64,000 nucleotides of DNA from Phoebastria nigripes (Eukaryota; Chordata; Aves; Procellariiformes; Diomedeidae). A program made the translations under genes and the position numbers. Positions 36,441 through 48,500 of the stretch are shown piece by piece. Numbering within the stretch: the first letter of the stretch is position 1; every line of letters begins with the position of its first letter. The notes below the pieces were generated by a model. That model saw only the letters and a list, made by a program, of their open reading frames with translations, was not told where the DNA came from and ran no database searches. The stretch lies in the NCBI GenBank assembly GCA_035582835.1, contig JAYKAV010002475.1, positions 585,997 through 649,996 on the forward strand, written 5' to 3'.

Positions 36441-37310
36441 AGAATCATAGAATCGTAGAATAGTTTGGGTTGGAAGGGACCTTTAAAGGTCATCTAGACC
36501 AACCCCCCCTGCCATGGGCAGGGACATCTTCAACTAGATCAGGTTGCTCAGAGGTCCATCCAACCTGACCTTGAATGTTTCCAGGGATGGGGCATCTACC
36601 ACCTCTCTGGGCAACCTGTTCCAGTGTTTCACCATCCTCATTGTAAAAAACTTCTTCCTCATATCTAGTCTGAATCTACCCGCTTTTATTTTAAAACCAT
36701 TCCCCCTTGTCCTATCACAACAGGCCCTACTAAAAAGTCTGTCCCCACCTTTCTTATAAGCCTCTTTAAGTATTAAAGACCGGAGCCTTCTCTTCTCCAG
36801 GCTAAACAACCCCAACTCTCTCAGCCTTTCTTCATAGGAGAGGTGTTCCATCCACCTGATCATTTTTGTGACCCTCCTCTGGACCTGCTCCTACAGGTCC
36901 ATGTCTTTCCTGTGCTGAGGGCTCCAGAGCTGGACGCAGTACTCCAGGTGGGGTCTCACCAGAGCAGAGTAGAAGGGCAGAATCACCTCCCTCGACCTGC
37001 TGGCCATGCTTCTTTTGATACAGCCCAGGATATGGTTGGCCTTCTGGGCTGCNANCGCACATTGCTGGCTCATGTCCAGCTTTTCATCCACCAGNACCCN
37101 NAAGTCCTTCTCAGCAGGGCTGCTCTCAATCCCTTCATCGCCCAGCCTGTATTGATACAAGGGGTTGCCCTGACCCAGGTGCAGGACCTTGCNCTTNGCC
37201 TTGTTGAACCCCATGAAGTTCACATGGGCCCACTTCTTGAGCTTGTCCAGGTCCCTCTGGATGGCATCCCATCCTTCAGGTGTGTCGACCGCACCACTCA
37301 TCTTGGTGTC
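36441..37310 (-). mobile_element. CR1 LINE copy 4, minus strand, 5'-truncated
   Basis: On the minus strand the element starts at 'GACACCAAGATGAG', just after the position of the reverse-transcriptase motif C. It runs to the 3' tail (plus strand AGAATCATAGAATCGTAGAAT at 36441). Its ORF2 remnant is interrupted by an in-frame TAG after 'QHRKDMDL' (about 36891-36893). It resumes as '[19 protein letters not shown]', with a small deletion later. Several Ns lie at 37053-37197. It shares a 141-bp perfect match with copy 5. Confidence 0.92.
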
Positions 37311-37349
37311 AAAGAAGTACTTTTCTGCTGCCTTAAAGAAGTACTTTTC
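37311..37349 (+). repeat. 24-bp tandem duplication at the CR1 copy 4 boundary
   Basis: AAAGAAGTACTTTTC occurs at 37311-37325 and again at 37335-37349, separated by 9 bases. The first copy starts exactly where CR1 similarity ends. Confidence 0.85.
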
Positions 37350-39439
37350 ACGTGGAACACATTGTAATTATCCAGTGTGAGGACTTGATATAGCAGTGAT
37401 AACCATCCAAAGTGCAACAAATCCAGGTCCCTAATGCATTGTGTACTAAATCCTGTAAGGTAGCTGCCATTTCAGACACTGCTTGGGATTGAACCTTCAA
37501 CTCAAAAGCTGAAAGCAAAAACATTTCCTGCTAAACTGGAAAAGGCAGCTGAGAACAGTAACAAAATTATTTGCTCAGTAGTAAATTATTTTATGGGTAA
37601 GATTAATGGCTCACAAACCATGTGTGTTGTAATCACACATTCAGCAGAAGTGAAAATTTAGGGTGGTGATAGGGGAACAGAAACAGAAGGTAACGAGTTG
37701 TTCCAACCCTTTCTCTACCATACCATGATACTGTCAGGCAGTATTATACTACCAATGTTTATATCTCTAGTTCATTCTTGAAATTTATAGAAGTTAAGGT
37801 CTTTTTTATCTAATCAAATTCTGCTAAAATGAGCTACATCATCTTGATGTCATATGTATTTAAATAATATAATCGGGAATTCAGTGGAATTCTCTATTTA
37901 TTTATCTATTTATCTTCCAATATATAAAATGGACAACACTGAATTTAGTGCTCAGGCAAACACATCTTTAAGGGGAGGCTTAATATTAATTACTTCTACT
38001 TCTAACACATTCGTTTATCGCTCATGTAACATTTTTGTAGTGATAGCTATTTTTCTAAATTTGCATGATAAAGCACTTTCTATCAAATATAAGATGTGTA
38101 TTATATGTCAAAGGTATGCTAGCATGTTCTGCCTTATTTTGCAGCAGTAAGGAATTTTTAGATAAGAAGAGATTAAGTGCTTCCCACTGCTTCAGTTGCA
38201 TAAATTCATGTGGTCAATACTACCCTATCTTAATAGTATGCAATTTACACACATTTTCTGTGGCTTCCCAAGCTTATTCTTTAACTTGGAACATGGATAA
38301 ATGATAGTGTCCAAGTCATTTCATTTCAGCCACTGAATGGCTTTGGAATATAACACAAAAGGCTCTTCCTACTTATTTCTGACCCATCTATTTCCACATT
38401 TTGAAAAATTAAGTAAAAGTGTTGTTTAAGGTATCCCTCCACTTTCATGATCACATCACATGATCAAAAATATCTACTGAGGTCATCAGAGTAAATTGAG
38501 TAGTAAATACTATGGAAATATATGGTGCTTTATTTGCATATTCAGTTGGTTTTTGGTTTTTTTTTTTTTTTTTTTTTTTTAATATAGTTTTAAGCATGTA
38601 CTTCTAAAGATGATATTAAAAAATGAGAAAAAGAATTTGGTAAGAGTTCAGAGGAATTCAGAGGGAATTTTTTTCCCCCTCTCAGGGTTTTCAAACTTTT
38701 TCCCTCCATCATTAGCTAGCAACTCTTGCAAGCAAGCCCTAATTAGATTTTAGGTATTCATCATTTCTGCATGCTTCATAACAAGAGTCTGATGAAACTA
38801 GAGACAAAATCCTCAAAAAATCTAGGCAAACAAGTAGTGTATTACCTAGGTGACCTGTTCTGCCTGTTCTCATTGTTGCTTTTTTTGTCATATCTTAATT
38901 CTTCTGTAGGGACTGCTGAAGATGAATGACATAGGATCTTTTAAATGATCTGATATGAAAAGAAAAATGTATAAAGTATATATTTTATATATACTTCTAA
39001 GCATGAAGAATGTTGTAAAACATATCTCCTAAGCAAACAGATCTCCTTAGATAAAATGAATGATAAATACACTGTACTTTGTTTTAGGAAAAGATAATCA
39101 NAAGTCATTTGTTGACACTGTCTAGGAGCAACTTTAGAACAAACAAGAAGCCTTGCTTTTCCACAAATAATGAAAATAGACAGTGAAATACACTGCCAAA
39201 GAATCGTGTGGAAGCTGAAAGTGCTTTGACCAAAAAACTGAAAAATATAGTCACATTCATCCTACTGAGATATACAAGCATTTCTGTCATCATGAAACCT
39301 CCAGCTTAAAAAGTCCTTAAACTGTTCATTGCTATAAACTATACCATGGAAAGGTTAGCTCTTTCCTTCAATATCTGCTTTCTGATTGCCATCAGTGATA
39401 ATACACCGGGCTGCTCTGCATTACAGTGCTAGTTTCCTT

Positions 39440-39950
39440 TTCTTAACCTGCAGTTAGGGAGGATCAAAGTCTGGCTGCTCCCCACTGGGAGGGAGCCAGG
39501 AGCTGAGGGTGTATGCAAGGCAGGCATGGTGATGCCCTCATCCAACAAAGAGCCAGGGCACTGAGGCAGCAACTCAGGGTCAGGATCAGGCCAGAGACAG
39601 TAGCCAGGGCCAGCCGCAGTGCAGTGATAACCTGGGAAGTCCACTGCAGCAAGGCATGTCCAAGGCCAAGCTGGCAAGCCACGTGCATGTGTCCAGGTTG
39701 GGTCAGGATTGAGGCNGTATGAGCCTGGGCACAGACATGGCTGTGGAGCAGCTGCAACGCAGCTAAGGTAGGGGCAGCAGGGACAGCCTCTGCTGAAAAG
39801 TAGCTCCCCAGGGAAGGAGGGCAGCCCAAGCTTCTTGCTTCTCATGAGCAGTGGAGTTGACCTCCAACTCAACTCATTGAGCCCCTTAACTTATCCCACT
39901 GAGCCCTTTAACTCATCCCACTGAGCCCCTTAACTCACTGAAGTCATAGA
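39440..39950. other. GC-richer patch of unknown origin
   Basis: This roughly 0.5 kb block is visibly richer in G and C, and in CAG/CTG words, than its flanks. It carries a 147-codon open frame on the minus strand (39429-39872) made of Cys/Pro/Leu-rich, low-complexity sequence with no recognisable domain. It ends in 22-bp tandem repeats. It resembles a repeat or LTR-derived fragment more than a gene, but no ends were found. Confidence 0.4.
39872..39940 (+). repeat. 22-bp tandem repeat, about three units
   Basis: Units of the type ACTCATCCCACTGAGCCCCTTA repeat about three times with few mismatches at the edge of the GC-richer patch. Confidence 0.88.
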
Positions 39951-42349
39951 GGAGTAAAAAGGACTCAGTGTGTTGACACCTCCTCTAAAAACTGAGATGG
40001 TCCTTCTCCCTTTTTTTTCTTACCTAAAGCGGCTATTAACCAAGTCATGTTTTGCCAGTGAGTGACTTTTCATAGGTTTGTATTTATAAAGGGGATGTGA
40101 AAAGAGGCAGTCAAGTTAATCATTATTTTAATGACCTGAAGGGGTTGCCTGCCTTCTTCATGAAGCAGGTGGCCTTTCTTTTCCATAAAGGTATCATTAC
40201 AGTTGAACACATTTGAGTTCAGGGGATTTACTGCAATATTCCTTACAGTGCCTAATAAAACTATCACTTATAATTAAAATCAATGAATAATATTTAATTA
40301 GAAAACAACTGTCAGATCTCACATAAAAAAAGAAAAGGAAAAGAGTTGATAAAATATGATTAAGTTTGTGCATGTGAAGAGAGAAAGACTTCTTAAGCCC
40401 ATTGGGAAAGTTAGAAGAGCTTAGACAATAGTTATTAAGAGTTTGCAGTTTAGGACACCAGCCTTTCTGAACTAAGCGTATTTTTATATAAACTACATAA
40501 AAATAATAACCCAGTATTTTTAAGTTTTTTCCTCATTTTTATGGGCTTATGCATCAGGAAAGGCCATACATTTTATATAGGGATACAATAAGCAGTGACA
40601 AAAAGAATGGAATCCAAGCTCCCCCATGCCTTACATTTTATTTATACTTTGTGTCCATCTTTACCTGAACTACTAGAAGTCAAACCATTATCAATAAATA
40701 GATACACATTTAAAACAATCTTTTTTCCACGAAAGGTGCAATTTCATTCTTTTCAATGAAATCTAACCAATAGTATAAATTATTCATATGACTGCATAGA
40801 CCTAAGAAATTCTGAATATGAGATTTGCACGTCACAACCCTGTATTCAAAAAGCTGTTCTAGTAAGCAAGAAAAATCTCTCAAACAGCCTTCACAGAAAC
40901 ATGTTGGAGAAGCTAAGTAGAACTGTCTTTTCCAGAAAAATCTTGTTTCTGAGTGAGGACTTCCAATANAGGCACAATATGACTCTCAGGTTAAACTCTT
41001 TTTACCTGTTTTACAACCTCTGCTTTAATGACCTGTTATGCAAATGATACATACTGTAGTGCAAGAAATTACATTCAGGCTAAAATGATAATAACTAGTC
41101 ACTTTCATTTAAAAAGTAACTAATTTAAATGAATTACGTTAATTTCTTTTAAGAAATACTAATGCTACCAATACCTCCATTCTCATTTCACTTATACCAC
41201 ATTTACACTGAATTTACAAACCTTTCTTCTGGTAAAAAATTACACAAATTGGCTTTTCCTCTGCACTGAAATGCATTTGATGTTCACACGTACTCCCTCC
41301 ATCAGCTAAGTTATGCCAGACACTGCCTGTAATGTTATTTTATAACTTGAGTATCACTCTCTGTTCAACTTGTATGTTGTATACTTGGTAACGTGGTAGA
41401 GCAAAAATAAAATGGTGTTTATAGCTTTCTTGTGATTACTGAAGTAATCGCCTCACAAGTGTAGACCTGGCTTCAGCGTTGGGTTCTGTCATAAGGGATC
41501 ACCAGAAGGTTTTTGTGTATTGCTTCAATGTTACATATAATCATTACCACGTTGTGCTTCTAGGGATTCTCTAGATCCCCAATATCAAGACTCAGAGTTA
41601 AATCAGATGCCCAGAGTGAGTTTCAGAACAATAATTTGCAAATAGCAGAATAAACAAATGGAAGCTAAGATTCTCACTGACTTTAAGAATAACCAGATTT
41701 ACATGACTTGAATTCTGTGTTACAAAGGATCAACGTGGTGGCTGAGATTCTGGTACTAATTCCTGTACTGATGCTAGAACAACTTTAAAGGAGGTGGTCT
41801 GGAAATGAAAAAGGATTTGGTGGAAGAAAGAAGTGAAAATGGAGAAACTAATGTATTATTCTTCAAGTTAGAACACGTTTGGAGTGGAAGAGTATGTGAC
41901 AAAATATGCATTTTTTTCTCCTAGAGATGGAGGTCAAGAGTATGTCAAGCTAATTAAAATATATTTCTCGTGAACTGGACTTATATGCATAGTTTGGGAT
42001 GTTTGTTGTTTAGACATATTCACAGACAAGGGATGCCTCTTGAAAGATGAATTTCCTACAAGGATAGAGGTTGGTGTAGTGGTCAAACAAATAAAAAAAT
42101 CTCAAACAAATTGTTTACATTTTGAAAGTTTTAAAAAACAGTTAAGATGTTTTGGATTTGCTTGCATGTTTTCTGTGTCAAACTTCAATATATCAGAAAA
42201 CATAAATACATTTCATAAAAATAGAGCATGAAAAGGTGATATGGGAGGGTGAAAGTGTAGAGAGCAACAGTAAAATACTAATTCTGAAAGAAACAGTAGA
42301 TGAAAATGTGATACAGTGAAAGGATTGCATTTTAAACCAGCTAGGAATC

Positions 42350-42838
42350 TGAGACTGTTACTGCTGAGCAGTGCTTACATAGAATCAAGGCCTTTTTTGC
42401 TTCTCACCCCACCCCACCAGCAAGGTGGGGGTGCAGAAGAAGTTGGGAGGGGAAACAGCTGGGACAGCTGACCCCAACTAACCGAAGGGATATCCCAGGC
42501 CATATGATGTCGTGCTCAGCAATAAAACTGGGGGAAGAAGAAGGAAGGAGAGGGACATTTGGAGCTATGGCGTTTGCCTTCCCAGGTAACCGTTACGCGT
42601 GATGGAGCCCTGCTTTCCTGGAGATGGCTGAACACCTGCCTGCCGATGGGAAGTAGTGAATGAATTCCTTGTTTTGCTTTGCTTGCACACACAGCTTTTC
42701 CTTTACCTATTAAACTGTCTTTATCTCAACCCATGTTTTCTCACTTTCACCGTTCTGATTGTCTTCCCCCCCACACTGCTGGGGAGTGAGCGAGCGGCTG
42801 TGTGGGGTTCAGCTGCTGGCTGGGGTTAAACCACAGCA
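42350..42838 (+). mobile_element. 5'-truncated LTR of the provirus family
   Basis: The 3' end TTAAACCACAGCA (to 42838), the ATTAAA signal (42709-42714) and the central block match the minus-strand LTR at 62916-63489. Similarity becomes unrecognisable upstream of about 42350, so roughly the first 100 bases are missing. The TATA region reads CAATAAAA instead of TATATAAA. It shares with the 63-kb copy a block between the TATA and polyadenylation signals that differs from the provirus LTRs, so these two form a subfamily. No flanking duplication was found. Confidence 0.82.
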
Positions 42839-44595
42839 TTTGTCAAAGTCTTTTTTTTCTTTTCTGTACATCTATCCAGCTGACTTTTGTTTTGCTTTTT
42901 CTTTCCTCTGCATATGTTTGTTTATTTTTGTACTATTTCACCTTATAAAAAACTACTAACAAAACATACAAAACCAATTTAAATCTTCCCTTTGAAGGTA
43001 CTATTTCTTATTCCAAGTCCAGGCAAAGAGGAAGATGGTAAGAGCTGCTGTTAAGAGAGCACATCATTGGATTTAATTCTTCACTCAAATTCTGTACCTT
43101 CAAAGGAAATTTAATACCCAGAATTCCAGAAAAATACAGGAGTTCTTACATGCTTCACCTGGATTTGCTGTGGTTTTCTGTCCCTTTTTCTTAATTCACC
43201 ACCCCATCAAGCCTTTTGTTCCGTAATGGAAGTCTGTTACTGGATAGATACTGTATCTTCATATGTTGCTTTTTACAGTTGTGCATGTCTGAGCCACTTA
43301 GGGGACTCCATATACTCTCATTTTTTGAGGGAGAGTCAGGAGAAAGCTAGTGGAAATTAGTTAGTTAAAGAGAAATGGCTCTTTTTCAAACCTCTATTTC
43401 AACATTTAGCAAAGATTTTCAAATCCATCTTTAATTTACTAGGATTTGTAAGAATTTTGAATTTTCTCATGATATATCATTTTTGTAAATTACTTTGTCA
43501 TTTTACAGAAGGCTCCAGCATAATTTTTATCAACTGTTGCAAAAATGGTAAGATGATGCAGATAAATTAAGACCATGTATTTAATATCAATCTCATTGCT
43601 AAAAAGATCACAGAATCACACAGCCAAGAACTTACAAATATTTTAAAACGAAGTTTTAGATAAATCACAAACAGATTTATCACCAGGAGAAATTACAGTT
43701 CTGTTCTCCATGAACAATTTTTTTCTGAAGTCTTCCAGGGCCACTCTGGCCTGGCATAGACTAAGTATTTGGGACCTGGGGGTGTGTTCTGTGTGTGGGG
43801 TTCTTCATTGTCAGGGGGGGCTGACAAAGGAGATGTCACTGGGAAGCAAGCGTAAAGCATACTACTTCACTGAAATTAATAACGTTTTCCAGTTACAAAG
43901 TTTAAAAGACAGGAGGGAGTTTTTAATTTTTTTTAATTATTATTATATTTAATGATACTAGCACTAAAATTAACTGGATATATTTGATAAGACTTTAAAA
44001 TTTCCTAATTCTTGCAGCCATACAAACATTTTCCCTATGTCTTTTACTTCCATTTCAATATGTTCTGAAATTTTACTTCTACTTTCAGGTTTTGTTATTT
44101 TGTTAAGACTGATTTTTTTTGTCTATTTGTGATAAATTATATTTAGTAAAAGTCAGGCATCATTTGAGTACTGTTGGTTTGGGTTTTTTTTTGAAGAAAT
44201 GTCTAAGTTTTTCCTGTTCTGCTATAGTGTTATGCCCATGACCTACAACAATATTTTTCCCCCAGCTTTTCTGCCACATCGGTATACTCATGAGATATGG
44301 TTCATGTTGTTTTAAAGTTTCCCAGGCATGTTGATTTTTGTGTGTATGTGTTAATGACTTAATTTTGTGTATTTTTCCTGCAAGATATATTTTCTTCCTT
44401 AACAAATCAGTTCTTGAATTTGCTATAACATAATTATTTTTTTTTTAATTCTTGCTTTTTGTTATCCCTTGATCTAGTTCAGCCAGAGCTCTCTTGGAGA
44501 CGTACTGAATAAAGGTCAAAAGCTTGGCTCTAGCCACTGTATCTTGCAATTTTTAAAAGGGAAATATTTTTTGTCTGTTGATAATTATAGTATTT
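42839..44595. other. Unassigned AT-rich DNA
   Basis: Nothing recognisable was seen in this 1.8 kb. T- and A-runs occur, and open frames are about 80 codons or less. Confidence 0.55.
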
Positions 44596-45517
44596 GATGA
44601 CACCAGGCTGAGTGGTGCGGCTGACGCACNTGGGGGACGGGATGCCATTCAGAGGGACCTGGACAAATTCAAGAAGTGGGCCCATGTGAACCTCATGGAG
44701 TTCAACAAGGCTAAGGGCAAGGTCCTGCAGCTGAGTCAGGGCAATCCCCAATATCAATATAGACTTGGGGATGAATGGATTGAGAGCAGCCCTGCAGAGA
44801 AGGACTTCGGGGTTCTGGTGGATGAAAAGCTGGACATGAGCCAGCAATGTGCGCTCGCAGCCCAGAAGGCCAACCATATCCTGGGCTGTATCAAAAGAAG
44901 ATGGCCAGCGGGTTGAGGGAAGTAATTCTGCCCCTCTACTCTGCTCTGCTGAGACCCCACCTGGAGTACTGCGTCCAGCTCTGGAGCCCTCAGCACAGGA
45001 AAGACATGGACCTGTAGGAGCAGGTCCAGAGGAGGGTCACAAAAATGATCAGGTGGATGGAACACCTCTCCTATGAAGAAAGGCTGAGAGACTTGGGGTT
45101 TTTCAGCCTGGAGAAGAGAAGGCTTCAGGGAAACCTTATTGCAGCCTTTCAATACTTAAAGGGGGCTTATAAAAAAGATGANGGCAAACTTTTTAGCAGG
45201 GCCTGTAGCAATAGGACAAAGAGCAATGGTTTTAAACTGAAAGAGAGTAGATTCAGACCAGATAGATATAAGGAAGAAATTTTTTACGATGAGGGTGGTG
45301 AAACACTGGAACAGGCAACCCAGAGAGGTGGCAGATGCCCCATCCCTGGAAACATTCAAGGTCAGGTTGGACAGGGCTCTGAGCAACCTGATCTAGTTGA
45401 AGATGTCCCTGCCCATGGCAGGGGAGTTGGTCTAGATGACCTTTAAAGGTCCCTTCCAACCCAAACCATTCTACGATTCTATGATTCTATGNTGATTCAA
45501 TGATTTGATTCTATGAT
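44596..45517 (+). mobile_element. CR1 LINE copy 5, 5'-truncated
   Basis: The element starts at 'GATGACACCAGG', at reverse-transcriptase motif C. It runs through the C-terminal ORF2 region ('[18 protein letters not shown]', '[20 protein letters not shown]') to a tail of degenerate ATTCTATG units (45471-45515). A one-base deletion near 44900 shifts the frame after 'HILGCIKR', compared with copy 4. The TAG shared with copies 2 and 4 is at 45015-45017. Its start lies within a few bases of the homologous start of copy 4. Confidence 0.92.
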
Positions 45518-48500
45518 AGTAGAACAGGACAAGCTACTCAATGAAACTTATGCAAGGCTGCAATCTAGAGATGTTTTCCTGCCTCAATTAGAGAATCCAC
45601 ATAATTTTTGGGTTAACTGAACAAACCTACAATGGTTAAATGTTAGTTTTGTGTAAGTACAAATAAGTTAATGAGAAGCCAAGCCTGAAAGTGTTCTACA
45701 TGCAGGAATGCTGTTTCAGTAATATTTTTGTTGCTGGTGTGTTTCTCAAAATTCCCAGGAAGGCATGTCTTGTACCTTTTTCTGCTTTTTTTTAAAAAGA
45801 ACAAAATAAATTAAGCTAATAACAAACTGCCGTAAGGTTGGGCTAGTGATCACTGTCTTCTCTGATGTTGTTTTCATGGGGTGTGGCCAAACTACCTTTG
45901 CACCGTCGTCTCTGGCTGTTGGAAAAATTTATATGAGCCATTATTCTTTAAATAAATGTCATGCATATATAATACAACCAAATCTCCAGCCTAATATTTG
46001 GGAAGCTATTTCAATATATGAGTTGAAGGCATTAATGCAGGAATAAAATACATACCATTTCAAAATTCACCCCCGTGCTTCTTCAGTGATTAAATTTTTC
46101 ACTTCCTTTGACTGCAGTTTTCTTACAGCATTTTAATATTTCAACATGATGGAGCTATTTCACTTCCAAATCCTTAAAATTATTTTAATTTTTGCTTCAG
46201 TATTAAGAAAAAGAAGCTGTTTCTTTCAAAAAAAAAATCAATCAAGTACCCTCTGTTGGGGTTGGAAACTAATTCTGATAAATCTTGGAACATTTGTCAC
46301 ACAGTAATAGAAAAGTAATTATACTTTTCCATAATGGGCTTAGTTAATAATGTAAATGATACCCGTTAAGGTCCATAAGGAGACTTTCACTCTGATCTGA
46401 TCTGACCTGATACAGTTTATACAACTGTCAATTTTATTCACCTTTTGTTCTTCCATCCTATATTTATATCTGAAGAAGATACTGCTGTAGATTTTTAAAA
46501 ATTAGTGAAGCAAACATGAAGGGATGAAATATTTCTGACTGGTATTGAGCAATAATCTAGTACTTCAAGGTCAGACATGACAAAAGTCAGTGGCACTGTA
46601 TGATTATCTTTATTATTGATCTAGTAATACAAAAGCAACCCTGACCTTAGATCTCTCTCTGAAAACCGAGAGACAGTTTTTTTACAAAGATGGATTGAAG
46701 TTTAGATGTTTCACTGTGATGTGAGATTAAAAATACCTGAATGGCTTTGGTAAACTGAAAATTTTGCTAAAAGAAACAGATTCTAGATGCCAGTGAAGTC
46801 AAAGTGGCAGGTTCTGCTCTAGTCTATTAGTGAAAAATGACCTGTGATGAAAGCAGGAACTAGTTATTCCTTTTTTAAAGCTATTCAGGGTATAATTTTA
46901 ATACTGACTCCTACAGCTGTTACTGTATACTGCCCCCAAGTCTATTACTACAGATGACAGGTGACATTCACATATTACTCATATTTTTCACTCAATTTCT
47001 TTGTGAAAAAAATATTCATTGCCATTCTTTCCTGTTGAGACTGTAAGATTTTTAAGTAGTGCTAAAGAAGCACATTTGTAAATGAATGCACTCTGTGGAT
47101 ATGGGGAAAAAGCCTAAAAAAAAAAAAAAATTCTTTTTCTCAAAACCAGAAGTATTTATCCGTAAAAAAGTCCCTTCCCTGACTGAATATCCTCGAAAAG
47201 CTGTGGAGTTTATCTACACTCTGATTTTAAACATACAAAACCTTCAATAAAGTAAAAAATAGAAAATAATAAAATTGAATGTACATTATCAAATAAAATC
47301 TTATTCTTCTTGCACTTTTGCTTTTCAAAGATAGACATAACTTTCAGCCATGTGAGTAAGTGCCACTAGGTTCAGTGTGGCACTGTCTCTGGTCCACCCA
47401 ATGATGTATGGAGGCAACCTGGATTCAGTGACCTCCTCTGCTGCAAATGCCACACTATCTTATGAAAGCAAATGAGGAACTGACTGTCTCCTGATGCCAA
47501 AGATTGCCAAACTCTAGATCCAGGGTGGAGCCTGGGGAGCCATTTACAGGTTATGAGGGTTGTCCCACACCAGTCCCAGTCCTGGTGATTCCTAGAGAGG
47601 CTAAGGACTAGCACTAATACAGAGTCCCAGCCTTATTTACACGAGGCCCTTAATCTTTTTCAGTTTAAAATGTGTGCATTATTAAACTGAACACTAGTAC
47701 CTTCTCCTTTTATCTGCCATGTCTAGTCATCCTATGTATTTTGACATGGTTGTGCAGTGCTTCACACAACAGGATTCCTAATTGGTTTGAATGGGGATAC
47801 AAAGATATAGTGCAGTGGAGTGGCATAAAAAATACACAAGCTATCAAGAAAAATCTGACTCCCCATAACCACAGATGCTTGGTCTTGTATATGGGTGAAA
47901 GTCATAACACTGCTTTCTGGGCCTGCTACCAAATTAACAAGACCTAAATAAAGGCAGAGCCTATTAGCTTGGGCTAGGAGCTGAATTAACAGGACTACAT
48001 TTCCAGTTTGAATAATGGGCGGAAACCAGCTACTTCAGTATTTGGTGGCCAAGAACTTCAGGAAATTCTGCACTGCATGAAGCAGACATATCCTGAAGAT
48101 TTCCATAACGGAAGTGCTAAAAGCATTACATAATCATGTAAGCTTAGAAATATACTTTTTACTCACAACCCCATGATAACACTTTGCCCTGGACATTTTC
48201 TTTTCATTGTTTCAAATTATTTCTGGGAAGAAAATCAGTCATCTTGTCAAAATCACTAGATTTTCTTTTTGGAACAATTAGTCCATCTGCTTATCTGAGA
48301 AGTATAAATTTTCTAGTATGAGAAAGGTAAGTATCGTACCAAATCCTGTATCAGTATTAATGTAATATTATTAAATATACATTTCTTTCTATCTACATGT
48401 TTTCTAGTGATACAAAATTCTGTTCAGAAGTTAAAGCCACTTTAAAATCAGTATTTGTTTAAGTGTTCTTCTGCCACTTATTGTGGGATCTTCTTTTACC

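Larger units (their letters stand above)
37350..42349. other. Unassigned DNA, mostly AT-rich
   Basis: No gene is supported in this 5 kb. It holds a poly-T tract at about 38557-38580 and the GC-richer patch with tandem repeats at about 39440-39950, listed separately. Other open frames are under 100 codons. Confidence 0.5.

Noticed and set aside
39429..39872. 147-codon minus-strand open frame
   Set aside because: It is low-complexity Cys/Pro/Leu-rich sequence in a GC-rich patch without a domain, and overlapping frames are open too. It is treated as a composition effect.
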